This document shows positions 1 to 5,281 of a stretch of 24,316 nt of DNA, in pieces. Every line of letters begins with the position of its first letter. Within the stretch, counting starts at the first letter, position 1. The translations under genes were made by a program, and so were the position numbers. The notes under the pieces are model-generated. The model worked only from the letters and a program-made list of their open reading frames with translations, ran no database searches and was not told where the DNA came from. The stretch is from assembly GCA_964627995.1 (NCBI GenBank), contig CAZVLN010000035.1:1-24316 (forward strand), read 5' to 3'. This stretch comes from JAWLFI01 sp964627995 (GTDB taxonomy: Bacteria; Bacteroidota; Bacteroidia; Chitinophagales; Saprospiraceae).

Positions 1-212
1 ATAGCTCCATGTTCCCCCTATTTTCCCCCATTGTTATGCCTTGTCGACTGGCGTACGATCCGCCATTATGGCAAGTGGGACTATCCGTGATTCTCCTTTT
101 CGCCGCCACCTATGGTGTAGTGCTTTTTTCCGCGAAAATATATCGCGTGGGCATTCTCATGTACGGTAAGAAGGCAGGAGTTAAGGAAATCATCAAGTGG
201 ATGCGCAAATAA
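1..212 (+). CDS. ABC-2 type transporter permease, C-terminal fragment
   Basis: Only the last 70 or so codons are present. The frame is open from base 3 at the window edge and ends with TAA at 210-212, so the real start lies outside the window. The visible part has a loop with paired prolines (FPLFSPIVMPCR), one hydrophobic helix (WQVGLSVILLFAATYGVVLF) and the tail AKIYRVGILMYGKKAG followed by a basic end (KEIIKWMRK). This helix plus 'KIYRxGILMYGKK' ending is what I recall for NatB/ABC-2 family permeases of Bacteroidota, which pair with a separate ATP-binding subunit to move ions or drugs across the inner membrane. The ATPase partner is not in view. An in-frame ATG at 9-11 is probably internal. 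The substrate cannot be judged from this fragment. Confidence 0.72.
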   Translation, partial: SSMFPLFSPIVMPCRLAYDPPLWQVGLSVILLFAATYGVVLFSAKIYRVGILMYGKKAGVKEIIKWMRK

Positions 213-413
213 TCTGAAACCCGGGAAGCATCATGTTCTTTAAATGGATTCGCATATCCAAATAATTATTATTAGGCCTAGATTTCTATGTGTTTGGCCG
301 GCACCGCGCAGATGCACGGTCGGGCTATCCGCTTGTAGTCTCAGGCCGCCCGGTCAGCATCCGTAAGGCTGCGTGGGGCTTCCGTTCGGTCGCCTACTCG
401 CTCCACGGCTGCA

Positions 414-505
414 CGTGTCATTACCACTGCATACATTGGGTAAAACCGTGGCAGTTCTTTTGTTTATATCAGGATTGGTCTACGGGTTGTATTGGTAATG
501 ACACG
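414..505 (+). repeat. 13-base perfect inverted repeat with 66-base loop
   Basis: The arms CGTGTCATTACCA (414-426) and TGGTAATGACACG (493-505) are exact reverse complements. A second short pairing, ATACA 431-435 with TGTAT 488-492, lies inside them. The loop is AT-richer than the GC-rich element around it. In copies B and C the equivalent place holds a short hairpin, so this may be the enlarged second hairpin of copy A or a later insertion. Confidence 0.75.
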
Positions 506-534
506 ATGTCCGCCCGGCCTGCGCCTATCGCTGC

Positions 535-558
535 TATCCCTGCCGGGAGGGTTTTTTT
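535..558 (+). terminator. possible intrinsic terminator at the end of copy A
   Basis: TATCCCTGCCGGGAGGG can fold as a short GC hairpin (TCCC-TGCC-GGGA, or CCCT with AGGG) and is followed directly by seven T at 552-558. The same arrangement recurs at 977-1001 with eight T (994-1001). It would end plus-strand transcripts from the ABC permease. The stem is short, so this is tentative. Confidence 0.4.
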
Positions 559-637
559 GGAAAAAAAGAGAAATATAGCTATTTATTAAAAAATTCATAA
601 TGTGTAGATATTTATTTCTCAATACTCAACTAGAATT

Positions 638-663
638 AACCGTTATAAACGTTTATAACGGTT
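638..663. repeat. 26-base perfect palindrome, array copy 1
   Basis: The arms AACCGTTATAAAC and GTTTATAACGGTT are exact reverse complements with no spacer. The assembly gap starts at the next base, as expected when an assembler breaks inside a repeat. Its size and dyad symmetry resemble an operator or a replication or partition site, but no adjacent regulator or replication gene supports a specific role. Confidence 0.85.
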
Positions 664-763
664 NNNNNNNNNNNNNNNNNNNNNNNNNNNNNNNNNNNNN
701 NNNNNNNNNNNNNNNNNNNNNNNNNNNNNNNNNNNNNNNNNNNNNNNNNNNNNNNNNNNNNNN
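664..763. other. assembly gap, exactly 100 N
   Basis: One hundred consecutive N lie inside the tandem array. Exactly 100 is a conventional scaffold-gap placeholder, so the true length is unknown. The flanks are two copies of the same repeat unit, so the gap probably hides one or more further units. Confidence 0.97.
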
Positions 764-842
764 GAAAAAAAAGAGAAATATAGCTATTTATTGAAAAAAT
801 TATAATGTGTAGGTATTTATTTCTCAATACTCAACTAGAATT

Positions 843-887
843 AACCGTTATAAACGTTTATAACGGTTATAGACGTTTATAACCGTT
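843..887. repeat. palindrome, array copy 2, with extra half-site
   Basis: Bases 843-868 repeat the 26-base palindrome exactly. A further half-site follows: ACGTTTATAACGGTT at 854-868 is echoed by ACGTTTATAACCGTT at 873-887, a step of 19 bases with one change. The result is a nested, iteron-like arrangement. Confidence 0.85.
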
Positions 888-1081
888 GCAAGTTCATTTA
901 TTATCAAAAGCCTTTCCATTTGATAAGCTCTTAGTCTTTTGGCTTCTCCGCTCGGCCGAGACGTTCCTATCGCTACTATCCCTCCCGGGAAGGTTTTTTT
1001 TGGAAAAAAAAGAGAAATATAGCTATTTATTGAAAAAATTATAATGTGTAGGTATTTGGTTTTCTAAACGCAACTAGAATT

Positions 1082-1107
1082 AACCGTTATGAACGTTTAT
1101 AACGGTT
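1082..1107. repeat. palindrome, array copy 3 (one mismatch)
   Basis: This is the same 26-base palindrome with A changed to G in the left arm (AACCGTTATGAAC). A degenerate half-site (AATAACCGTT) follows near 1117-1126. It starts 239 bases after copy 2. Confidence 0.8.
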
Positions 1108-1257
1108 ATATATGTCAATAACCGTTACAAAAGCATAGCTACAAAGAGATTCCAATTAATCAGCTCCTATTCTTTTGGTTGCTGAATCTATCTCTACTAT
1201 TCCATCGAGGAGAATAAATCACCTAATTTGGTTTTCTAGCAACAGGCCAAACGTAAA

Positions 1258-1396
1258 TTCCCGCCTCCCCGTGTAAGGGATAGTAAGGGCGCGAAGCGGT
1301 GCCGAGGATCGCCTTGAGGCGATCTCGGGCACGGAACCCCTGAATAGCCCGACCCTCGAGGTCCGCCGACCGGCGGACCTCGAGGGATACACCCAA
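1258..1396 (-). repeat. GC-rich structured repeat, copy B
   Basis: Read on the minus strand, this begins about a dozen bases after the trmD stop codon with TGTTTTGGGTG. It then has a perfect 15-base-pair hairpin (arms CCCTCGAGGTCCGCC and its complement, 4-base loop, 1353-1386) and the core GGTCGGGCTATTC (1342-1354, overlapping the last bases of the hairpin). Next come GGGGTTCCGTG and a second hairpin (GATCGCC 1307-1313 with GGCGATC 1318-1324). The tail GCGCCCTTACTATCCCT leads to ACACGGGG. The element has the same direction as trmD and could form the end of its transcript. Order and spacing match copy C, while the arms of the second hairpin differ completely. The 60-codon frame across it is a by-product of the palindromes. 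Confidence 0.8.
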
Positions 1397-1408
1397 AACA
1401 TTAAAAAA

Positions 1409-2086
1409 TTAATCTTCTAATAAATCAGGACGGCGTTTTTTAGTACGCTCAAAGGCCTGATCTTCCCGCCATTTATCGATCCTGGGAAAGTCGCCGGAGC
1501 GCAAAATGTCGGGGACCTGCCAACCTCGGAACTCCGCAGGACGGGTGTAGACCGGCGGAGCTAATAAATCATCCTGAAAAGAATCGGTCAAAGCACTTGT
1601 CTCGTCATTCAATACACCGGGAATAAGCCGACCAATACTATCTACCACGACTGCCGCAGCCAACTCGCCTCCAGAGAGCACATAGTCTCCAATCGATATT
1701 TCCATGGTGATCAGATGCTCCCTTACGCGTTCATCGAGGCCTTTATAGTGACCGCAAAGTATGATGAGATTTGAATACAGGGAAAGCCGATTAGCCATCT
1801 GCTGCGTGTAGGGACGGCCATCGGGTGTCATAAAAATAATTTCATCGTAGCTCCGCTCCTTTTGCAAAGCCTCAACACAGGCGAAAACGGGCCCTGGTTT
1901 CATGACCATTCCCGCTTCGCCACCGTAGGCATAATCGTCTATTTGCTGGTGCTTCCCCTCGCCAAATTCCCGAAGATCGTGCACATGCACATCCAATAAG
2001 CCGCGCTGATGTGCCCGCTTAAGTATACTATGGCTAAAGGGGCCTTGTAAAAGTTCAGGTATAACCGCTATTACGTCAATGCGCAT
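1409..2086 (-). CDS. trmD: tRNA (guanine-37-N1)-methyltransferase TrmD
   Basis: TrmD transfers a methyl group from S-adenosylmethionine to G37, next to the anticodon of tRNAs reading CNN codons, which prevents +1 frameshifting. The protein is 225 residues, near the usual bacterial size. It shows the family signatures YGGEAGMVMKPGP (54-66), CGHYKGLDER (111-120) and IGDYVLSGGE (132-141), which build the deep trefoil knot that binds the cofactor. R153 and the Asp of TDSF near 168 sit where the catalytic pair is expected. The C-terminus ends in a basic tRNA-binding region (FERTKKRRPDLLED). It starts three bases after the FKBP gene stops, so it is very likely the last gene of a three-gene operon. 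No ribosomal genes (rpsP, rimM, rplS), common trmD neighbours in other bacteria, are nearby. Confidence 0.96.
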   Translation of the reverse strand: MRIDVIAVIPELLQGPFSHSILKRAHQRGLLDVHVHDLREFGEGKHQQIDDYAYGGEAGMVMKPGPVFACVEALQKERSYDEIIFMTPDGRPYTQQMANRLSLYSNLIILCGHYKGLDERVREHLITMEISIGDYVLSGGELAAAVVVDSIGRLIPGVLNDETSALTDSFQDDLLAPPVYTRPAEFRGWQVPDILRSGDFPRIDKWREDQAFERTKKRRPDLLED

Positions 2087-2089
2087 AGG

Positions 2090-2743
2090 CTACTCAATCT
2101 CCAAAAGACTTACCTCAAAAATGAGTGTAGAGAAAGGCTTTATAGAGTTGCCTGCGCCTCTGGATCCATACGCGATATCATAAGGAATATAGAGTTTCCA
2201 CTTGGATCCTACGGGCATCATTTGTAAGGCTTCCTGCCATCCTTGGATCACGCCAGTTACTGGAAATGAAATGGGTTCGCCACGATCGACACTACTGTCA
2301 AATACCTCGCCATTGATAAGTGTTCCGTGGTAGTGCACTTTTACTTTATCATCCGGGCCGGGAATGGGACCATCGCCGGCTTCTAAAACTTCGTATTGTA
2401 GGCCACTCTCTGTTACCTTGACCTCAGCTCGCTGTTTGTTTTTAGCCAGAAATTCTTCACCGGCTTTCTTATTGCTTTCGTGTTTTGAACTCTGTTTGGA
2501 TTGCATGTAGGCATTGATCACCTCATTAGCTTGTGTTAACTCTTCATCGGTGACTTTGCGCCCTAAAGCTTCCTTCATCGATTTAGCAAAAGCATCGGGA
2601 TCGAGATTTTCAAAACCTTGACTTTTCATATTGTTGCCAATCAACAACCCTAAACTGGAGGATATATCTTTCATGGTGTCATTTTGAGCTGCTACAGCAG
2701 CGATCATACATAGATTTAAAAATGCGGTGATTATTAGCTTCAT
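2090..2743 (-). CDS. exported FKBP-type peptidyl-prolyl cis-trans isomerase
   Basis: This protein catalyses cis-trans isomerisation of X-Pro bonds to help exported proteins fold. It has 217 residues. The N-terminal signal peptide (MKLIITAFLNLCMIAAVAAQ) has an AxA-like end near 19. An alpha-helical FKBP N-terminal dimerisation region covers about 23-105, and the FKBP domain about 107-217. Family motifs are VHYHGTLINGEVFDSS (136-151), GVIQGWQEALQMMPVG (164-179) and the closing strand STLIFEVSLL. The layout matches the Mip/FkpA/FklB group of dimeric isomerases. Cys12 is not in a convincing lipobox, so a soluble periplasmic protein is more likely than a lipoprotein. Its ATG overlaps the TGA of the upstream dipeptidase gene (ATGA), a sign of coupled translation. 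Confidence 0.93.
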   Translation of the reverse strand: MKLIITAFLNLCMIAAVAAQNDTMKDISSSLGLLIGNNMKSQGFENLDPDAFAKSMKEALGRKVTDEELTQANEVINAYMQSKQSSKHESNKKAGEEFLAKNKQRAEVKVTESGLQYEVLEAGDGPIPGPDDKVKVHYHGTLINGEVFDSSVDRGEPISFPVTGVIQGWQEALQMMPVGSKWKLYIPYDIAYGSRGAGNSIKPFSTLIFEVSLLEIE

Positions 2744-4137
2744 TTTGTTTGATTTTTACTTTCGTAGTAATTCTGAAAAAAGTGTGGAATGGTTTGTATG
2801 CCTTTATAGAAGTTGAATAAGCCAAAATGCTCATTCGGTGAGTGGATAGAGTCGGAATCAAGACCGAAACCCATTAGAATTGTTTTTAGACCAAGTATAT
2901 CTTCAAACAGGGCCACAATAGGGATACTACCGCCGCCGCGCTCGGGGATAGGTGCCTTGCCAAAAGTGGTTTCCATTGCGCGATGCGCAGCCTGATATTC
3001 TTCGCTATCGGTAGGCAATAAAACCGGTTCACCACCGTGATGAGGTTCTACTTCGACCTTAACACTGTCCGGTGCAATGGAGATAAAATGGTTCTTAAAC
3101 AACTCTGTAATTTTATCGCTATCCTGATTGGGAACCAATCGCATACTAATTTTAGCAAAAGCTTCAGAGGGAAGTACTGTCTTTGATCCTTCGCCCATGT
3201 ATCCACCCCAAATACCATTGACATCTAAAGTAGGTCGAATAGATGTACGCTCAATTGTGGAATATCCTTTTTCACCCTGAACATCATCGATGCCTAAGTC
3301 ATCCATATATGCCTGCTTATCAAATGGAATTTCAGCGATTTTATTGCGCTCCTCTTCATCCAATTCCATCACATCATCATAGAAACCCGGAATAGTAATT
3401 CGCTTATCCTCGTCCATGAGAGAAGAGATCATATCTGCAAGGACATTGATGGGATTGCCAATAGCGCCCCCATATACTCCTGAATGTAAATCGCGGTTTG
3501 GACCGCTTACTTTTACCTGAACATAGCTCAAGCCACGCAGGCCCACTGAAATGGAAGGCGTATCGTTAGCGATAATGGCAGTATCAGAAACCAGAATCAC
3601 ATCGGCTTTGAGTTTTTCTATATTCTCTTTCATATATGGACCTAAGTTGGAAGAACCTACTTCCTCCTCCCCTTCTATCATGAATTTAATATTGCATGCC
3701 AGATTGCCCGTAGCATGCATAGCTTCAAATGCTTTCACATGCATAAACACCTGCCCTTTATCATCGCAAGCGCCACGCGCAAAGACCGCTCCATCCGGAT
3801 GGCTTTTTGTTTCCTTCACTACGGGTTCAAAGGGAGGTGATGTCCATAATTCCAGGGGATCTGGCGGCTGAACATCATAATGTCCATAAATGAGAACGGT
3901 AGGTGCCTCATCACTTACGATTTTCTCTCCATAAACGATGGGATGTCCATTTGTTGCCTCCACTTCGGCCATATCAGCACCTGCCTCTAACAACTTTTCG
4001 CGCACAAAATTGGCAGCTCTGAGGGTCTCCTCATTATACTTGGAATCAGCACTTATACTGGGAATTTTTAAAAATTGAACGAGTTCATCGAGAAATCGAT
4101 CTTTATTGTCTTCAATATAGCTTTGGACGTCTTTCAT
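2740..4137 (-). CDS. M20 family metallo-dipeptidase
   Basis: A di-zinc peptidase of 465 residues in the carnosinase/PepV-like M20 branch that cleaves dipeptides or the ends of small peptides. Metal ligands and catalytic residues are in place: GHYDVQPP (H86, D88), CDDKGQ (D125/126), EGEEEVGS (catalytic E158, metal E159), SDT (D185), and IHSPNEHF near the C-terminus (H431). The lid domain lies between about 195 and 375. There is no signal peptide, so it is cytosolic. The gene follows cdaA by 67 bases on the same strand and may be cotranscribed with it. It overlaps the FKBP start by four bases. Exact substrate cannot be read from sequence. Confidence 0.93.
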   Translation of the reverse strand: MKDVQSYIEDNKDRFLDELVQFLKIPSISADSKYNEETLRAANFVREKLLEAGADMAEVEATNGHPIVYGEKIVSDEAPTVLIYGHYDVQPPDPLELWTSPPFEPVVKETKSHPDGAVFARGACDDKGQVFMHVKAFEAMHATGNLACNIKFMIEGEEEVGSSNLGPYMKENIEKLKADVILVSDTAIIANDTPSISVGLRGLSYVQVKVSGPNRDLHSGVYGGAIGNPINVLADMISSLMDEDKRITIPGFYDDVMELDEEERNKIAEIPFDKQAYMDDLGIDDVQGEKGYSTIERTSIRPTLDVNGIWGGYMGEGSKTVLPSEAFAKISMRLVPNQDSDKITELFKNHFISIAPDSVKVEVEPHHGGEPVLLPTDSEEYQAAHRAMETTFGKAPIPERGGGSIPIVALFEDILGLKTILMGFGLDSDSIHSPNEHFGLFNFYKGIQTIPHFFQNYYESKNQTK

Positions 4138-4204
4138 ATCAGTTTTTTTCGCGTAGCGAAGGTAATAAAAATGACTGGGCTACACGTCTAAAAAAGGGAC
4201 CATT

Positions 4205-5002
4205 TTAGAGATAACGCGATAAGACCTCGTAGAGTTCTTCCTCATTTAGGTTCCGAACTAATCGTCCCTCCCTGGCATAGCTAATTTTTCCATTCTCTTC
4301 TGAAACGATAAAGGCTATCGCTGTAGTGCCCTCGGTAGCTCCTACCCCTGCGCGATGACGAAGCCCAACACTTTTAGGGAGATCTGGATTTTCTGAAACG
4401 GGCATAATGGCTGATGCTGTTTTGATTCGTCCGCCTGATATAATTACCGCGCCGTCATGCAAGGGCGATTCACGATAGAATATGCTTTCTAAAATAGATT
4501 GGGAAATAGCTGCATCAACCTTGGTCCCGGACTCTGAGAATGTCATCAAATTCACAGCATCGGCAATCACGATAAGTGCCCCGGTTTTCTTTTTCGACAT
4601 TTTAACCAGAGCAGATTTGAGCGCCATGATATCTGCTTGCTGATAAGTTTTCTCTTCTATACTTGAGGGAAACAAAAAATCTAGAACCCTGCTCCTACGT
4701 TTTATAGTAGTATTTCCCAATAACAGCAAAAAACGCCTGACCTCCGGTTGAAAAATAATAATCAGGACGATGACACCAATACTTACGAACTGCCCAAGTA
4801 TCAGTCCCAGTAAATCCATTTCAAGGGTTTTTACCAGCCACCATATTAGGTAGAGGAGCACTACACCGATAAAAATATTCATGGCGATGCTACCTCGCAG
4901 CAAGCGATAAACCAAATAGATTACATAGCCCGTGATCAGGATATCGAGAATATCCCAGATACGGATGCTGAAAAAACCAATTTCAATGAGGTAGGGCGTC
5001 AA
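4205..5002 (-). CDS. cdaA: diadenylate cyclase CdaA
   Basis: CdaA condenses two ATP into cyclic di-AMP, a second messenger for potassium, osmotic and envelope balance. The protein is 265 residues. Three membrane helices lie at about 15-35, 38-58 and 65-88, followed by a cytosolic DisA_N domain at about 110-250. That domain has the two signature motifs, DGA (183-185, in LHDGAVII) and RHR (215-217, in GLRHRAG). The start is TTG at 5000-5002. An in-frame TGA at 5018-5020 limits the upstream end, and no ATG lies between them. MTPYLIEIGFFSIRIWDILDI fits the usual CdaA beginning. A promoter-like TATCTTTG box lies 17 bases upstream. Neither a CdaR (YbbR) partner nor folP is adjacent. Confidence 0.95.
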   Translation of the reverse strand: MTPYLIEIGFFSIRIWDILDILITGYVIYLVYRLLRGSIAMNIFIGVVLLYLIWWLVKTLEMDLLGLILGQFVSIGVIVLIIIFQPEVRRFLLLLGNTTIKRRSRVLDFLFPSSIEEKTYQQADIMALKSALVKMSKKKTGALIVIADAVNLMTFSESGTKVDAAISQSILESIFYRESPLHDGAVIISGGRIKTASAIMPVSENPDLPKSVGLRHRAGVGATEGTTAIAFIVSEENGKISYAREGRLVRNLNEEELYEVLSRYL

Positions 5003-5017
5003 TGCAGTTCGTTTAGG

Positions 5018-5125
5018 TCAAAGATATTGAAGTTTTTGTACACCCTCTGTATTTGGATGTAATTCATTGGGAGTTATTGTCTCTATGCGTTCTGATTGAC
5101 TTCTAATAATGTCACCAATATTCAT
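5018..5125 (-). CDS. possible 35-residue upstream ORF before cdaA
   Basis: An ATG at 5123-5125 opens a 35-codon frame (beginning MNIGDIIRSQSERIET, ending VQKLQYL) that stops with TGA at 5018-5020. It is in the same frame as cdaA, whose TTG start lies 15 bases beyond that stop. A TATCTTTG promoter-like box sits 30 bases upstream of the ATG. The composition is polar and protein-like, but I recognise no family. It could be a leader peptide, a remnant of a longer gene, or chance. The downstream TATCTTTG box overlaps its last codons, so the two promoters would give transcripts with and without it. Confidence 0.3.
   Translation of the reverse strand: MNIGDIIRSQSERIETITPNELHPNTEGVQKLQYL
5019..5026 (-). 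promoter_or_regulatory. TAnnTTTG promoter box, proximal to cdaA
   Basis: The minus-strand sequence TATCTTTG matches the Bacteroidota -7 consensus TAnnTTTG. It lies 17 bases from the cdaA TTG codon, which would give a very short leader. I see no clear TTG -33 element at the right spacing. Confidence 0.5.
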
Positions 5126-5154
5126 AAAATATGCTAGTTTAAGACGTTAAACTG

Positions 5155-5162
5155 CAAAGATA
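5155..5162 (-). promoter_or_regulatory. TAnnTTTG promoter box, distal to cdaA
   Basis: A second TATCTTTG on the minus strand, 136 bases upstream of the proximal one and about 30 bases before the ATG of the small upstream frame. It would produce a longer cdaA transcript that includes that frame. Confidence 0.4.
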
Positions 5163-5252
5163 TGGTCCAGTAGAAATTAAATGGAATTCTAGGAAATGTA
5201 GGATATAGTAAGGATACTATAAAATGTAAAGGTGTCTGACTAGAAATTCCTT

Positions 5253-5260
5253 TATATTTG
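5253..5260 (+). promoter_or_regulatory. TAnnTTTG promoter box for the HhH/barrel gene
   Basis: TATATTTG matches the Bacteroidota -7 consensus and ends 21 bases before the ATG at 5282. A purine-rich AGGAAAA directly precedes the start codon, one of the few Shine-Dalgarno-like sites in the window. Confidence 0.5.
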
Positions 5261-5281
5261 AAACTGCAGTAACCAGGAAAA

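Larger units (their letters stand above)
287..558 (+). repeat. GC-rich structured repeat, copy A
   Basis: This lies about 75 bases after the ABC permease and reads in the same direction. It begins TGTGTTTGGCCG, has a short imperfect hairpin (ACCGCGC-AGAT-GCACGGT, one mismatch), then the core GGTCGGGCTATCC at 318-330. A long variable part follows, and the tail CCTATCGCTGCTATCCCTG ends at 541. The variable part contains a perfect 13-base inverted repeat, CGTGTCATTACCA at 414-426 and TGGTAATGACACG at 493-505, enclosing 66 AT-richer bases. The same head, core and tail recur in copies B and C. Reading frames through this element are not credible genes: they run through the hairpins and end in the next repeat. 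I recall similar intergenic repeats in other Bacteroidota but cannot name a family. Confidence 0.7.
559..1217. repeat. tandem array of a ~239-base AT-rich unit, interrupted by a gap
   Basis: The string GAGAAATATAGCTATTTATT recurs at about 567, 773 and 1012. The last two copies are 239 bases apart. The first and second are separated by the N run, so the number of units is unknown. Each unit reads: A-run, GAGAAATATAGCTATTTATT, ATAATGTGTAG, TTTCTCAATACTCAACTAGAATT (varied in the third copy), then a 26-base palindrome. In the second unit this leads into an 8-base-stem hairpin (TTATCAAA 901-908 with TTTGATAA 919-926), the palindrome CTCGGCCGAG (951-960), and a tail CTATCGCTACTATCCCT like that of the GC-rich element. 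The third unit is more diverged and fades out near 1217. No coding potential is visible. Confidence 0.85.

Noticed and set aside
290..589. 99-codon frame (GTG start) across copy A
   Set aside because: It runs through hairpins and repeat blocks and ends inside the tandem unit. The translation is Cys/Arg/His-rich without a domain.
600..827. Frames on both strands spanning the N run
   Set aside because: They contain 33 or more undetermined residues and exist only because N has no stop codons.
559..1217. CRISPR array
   Set aside because: The repeat unit is 239 bases with no short repeat-spacer alternation, and no cas genes are present.
1219..1401. 60-codon minus-strand frame across copy B
   Set aside because: It follows the palindromic repeat exactly; similar frames appear in any copy of such GC-rich hairpins.
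4148..4160. TTCGC-GTA-GCGAA hairpin next to seven T as a cdaA terminator
   Set aside because: On the minus strand the hairpin is followed by A, not T. On the plus strand the T-run precedes the stem. Neither strand has terminator geometry.
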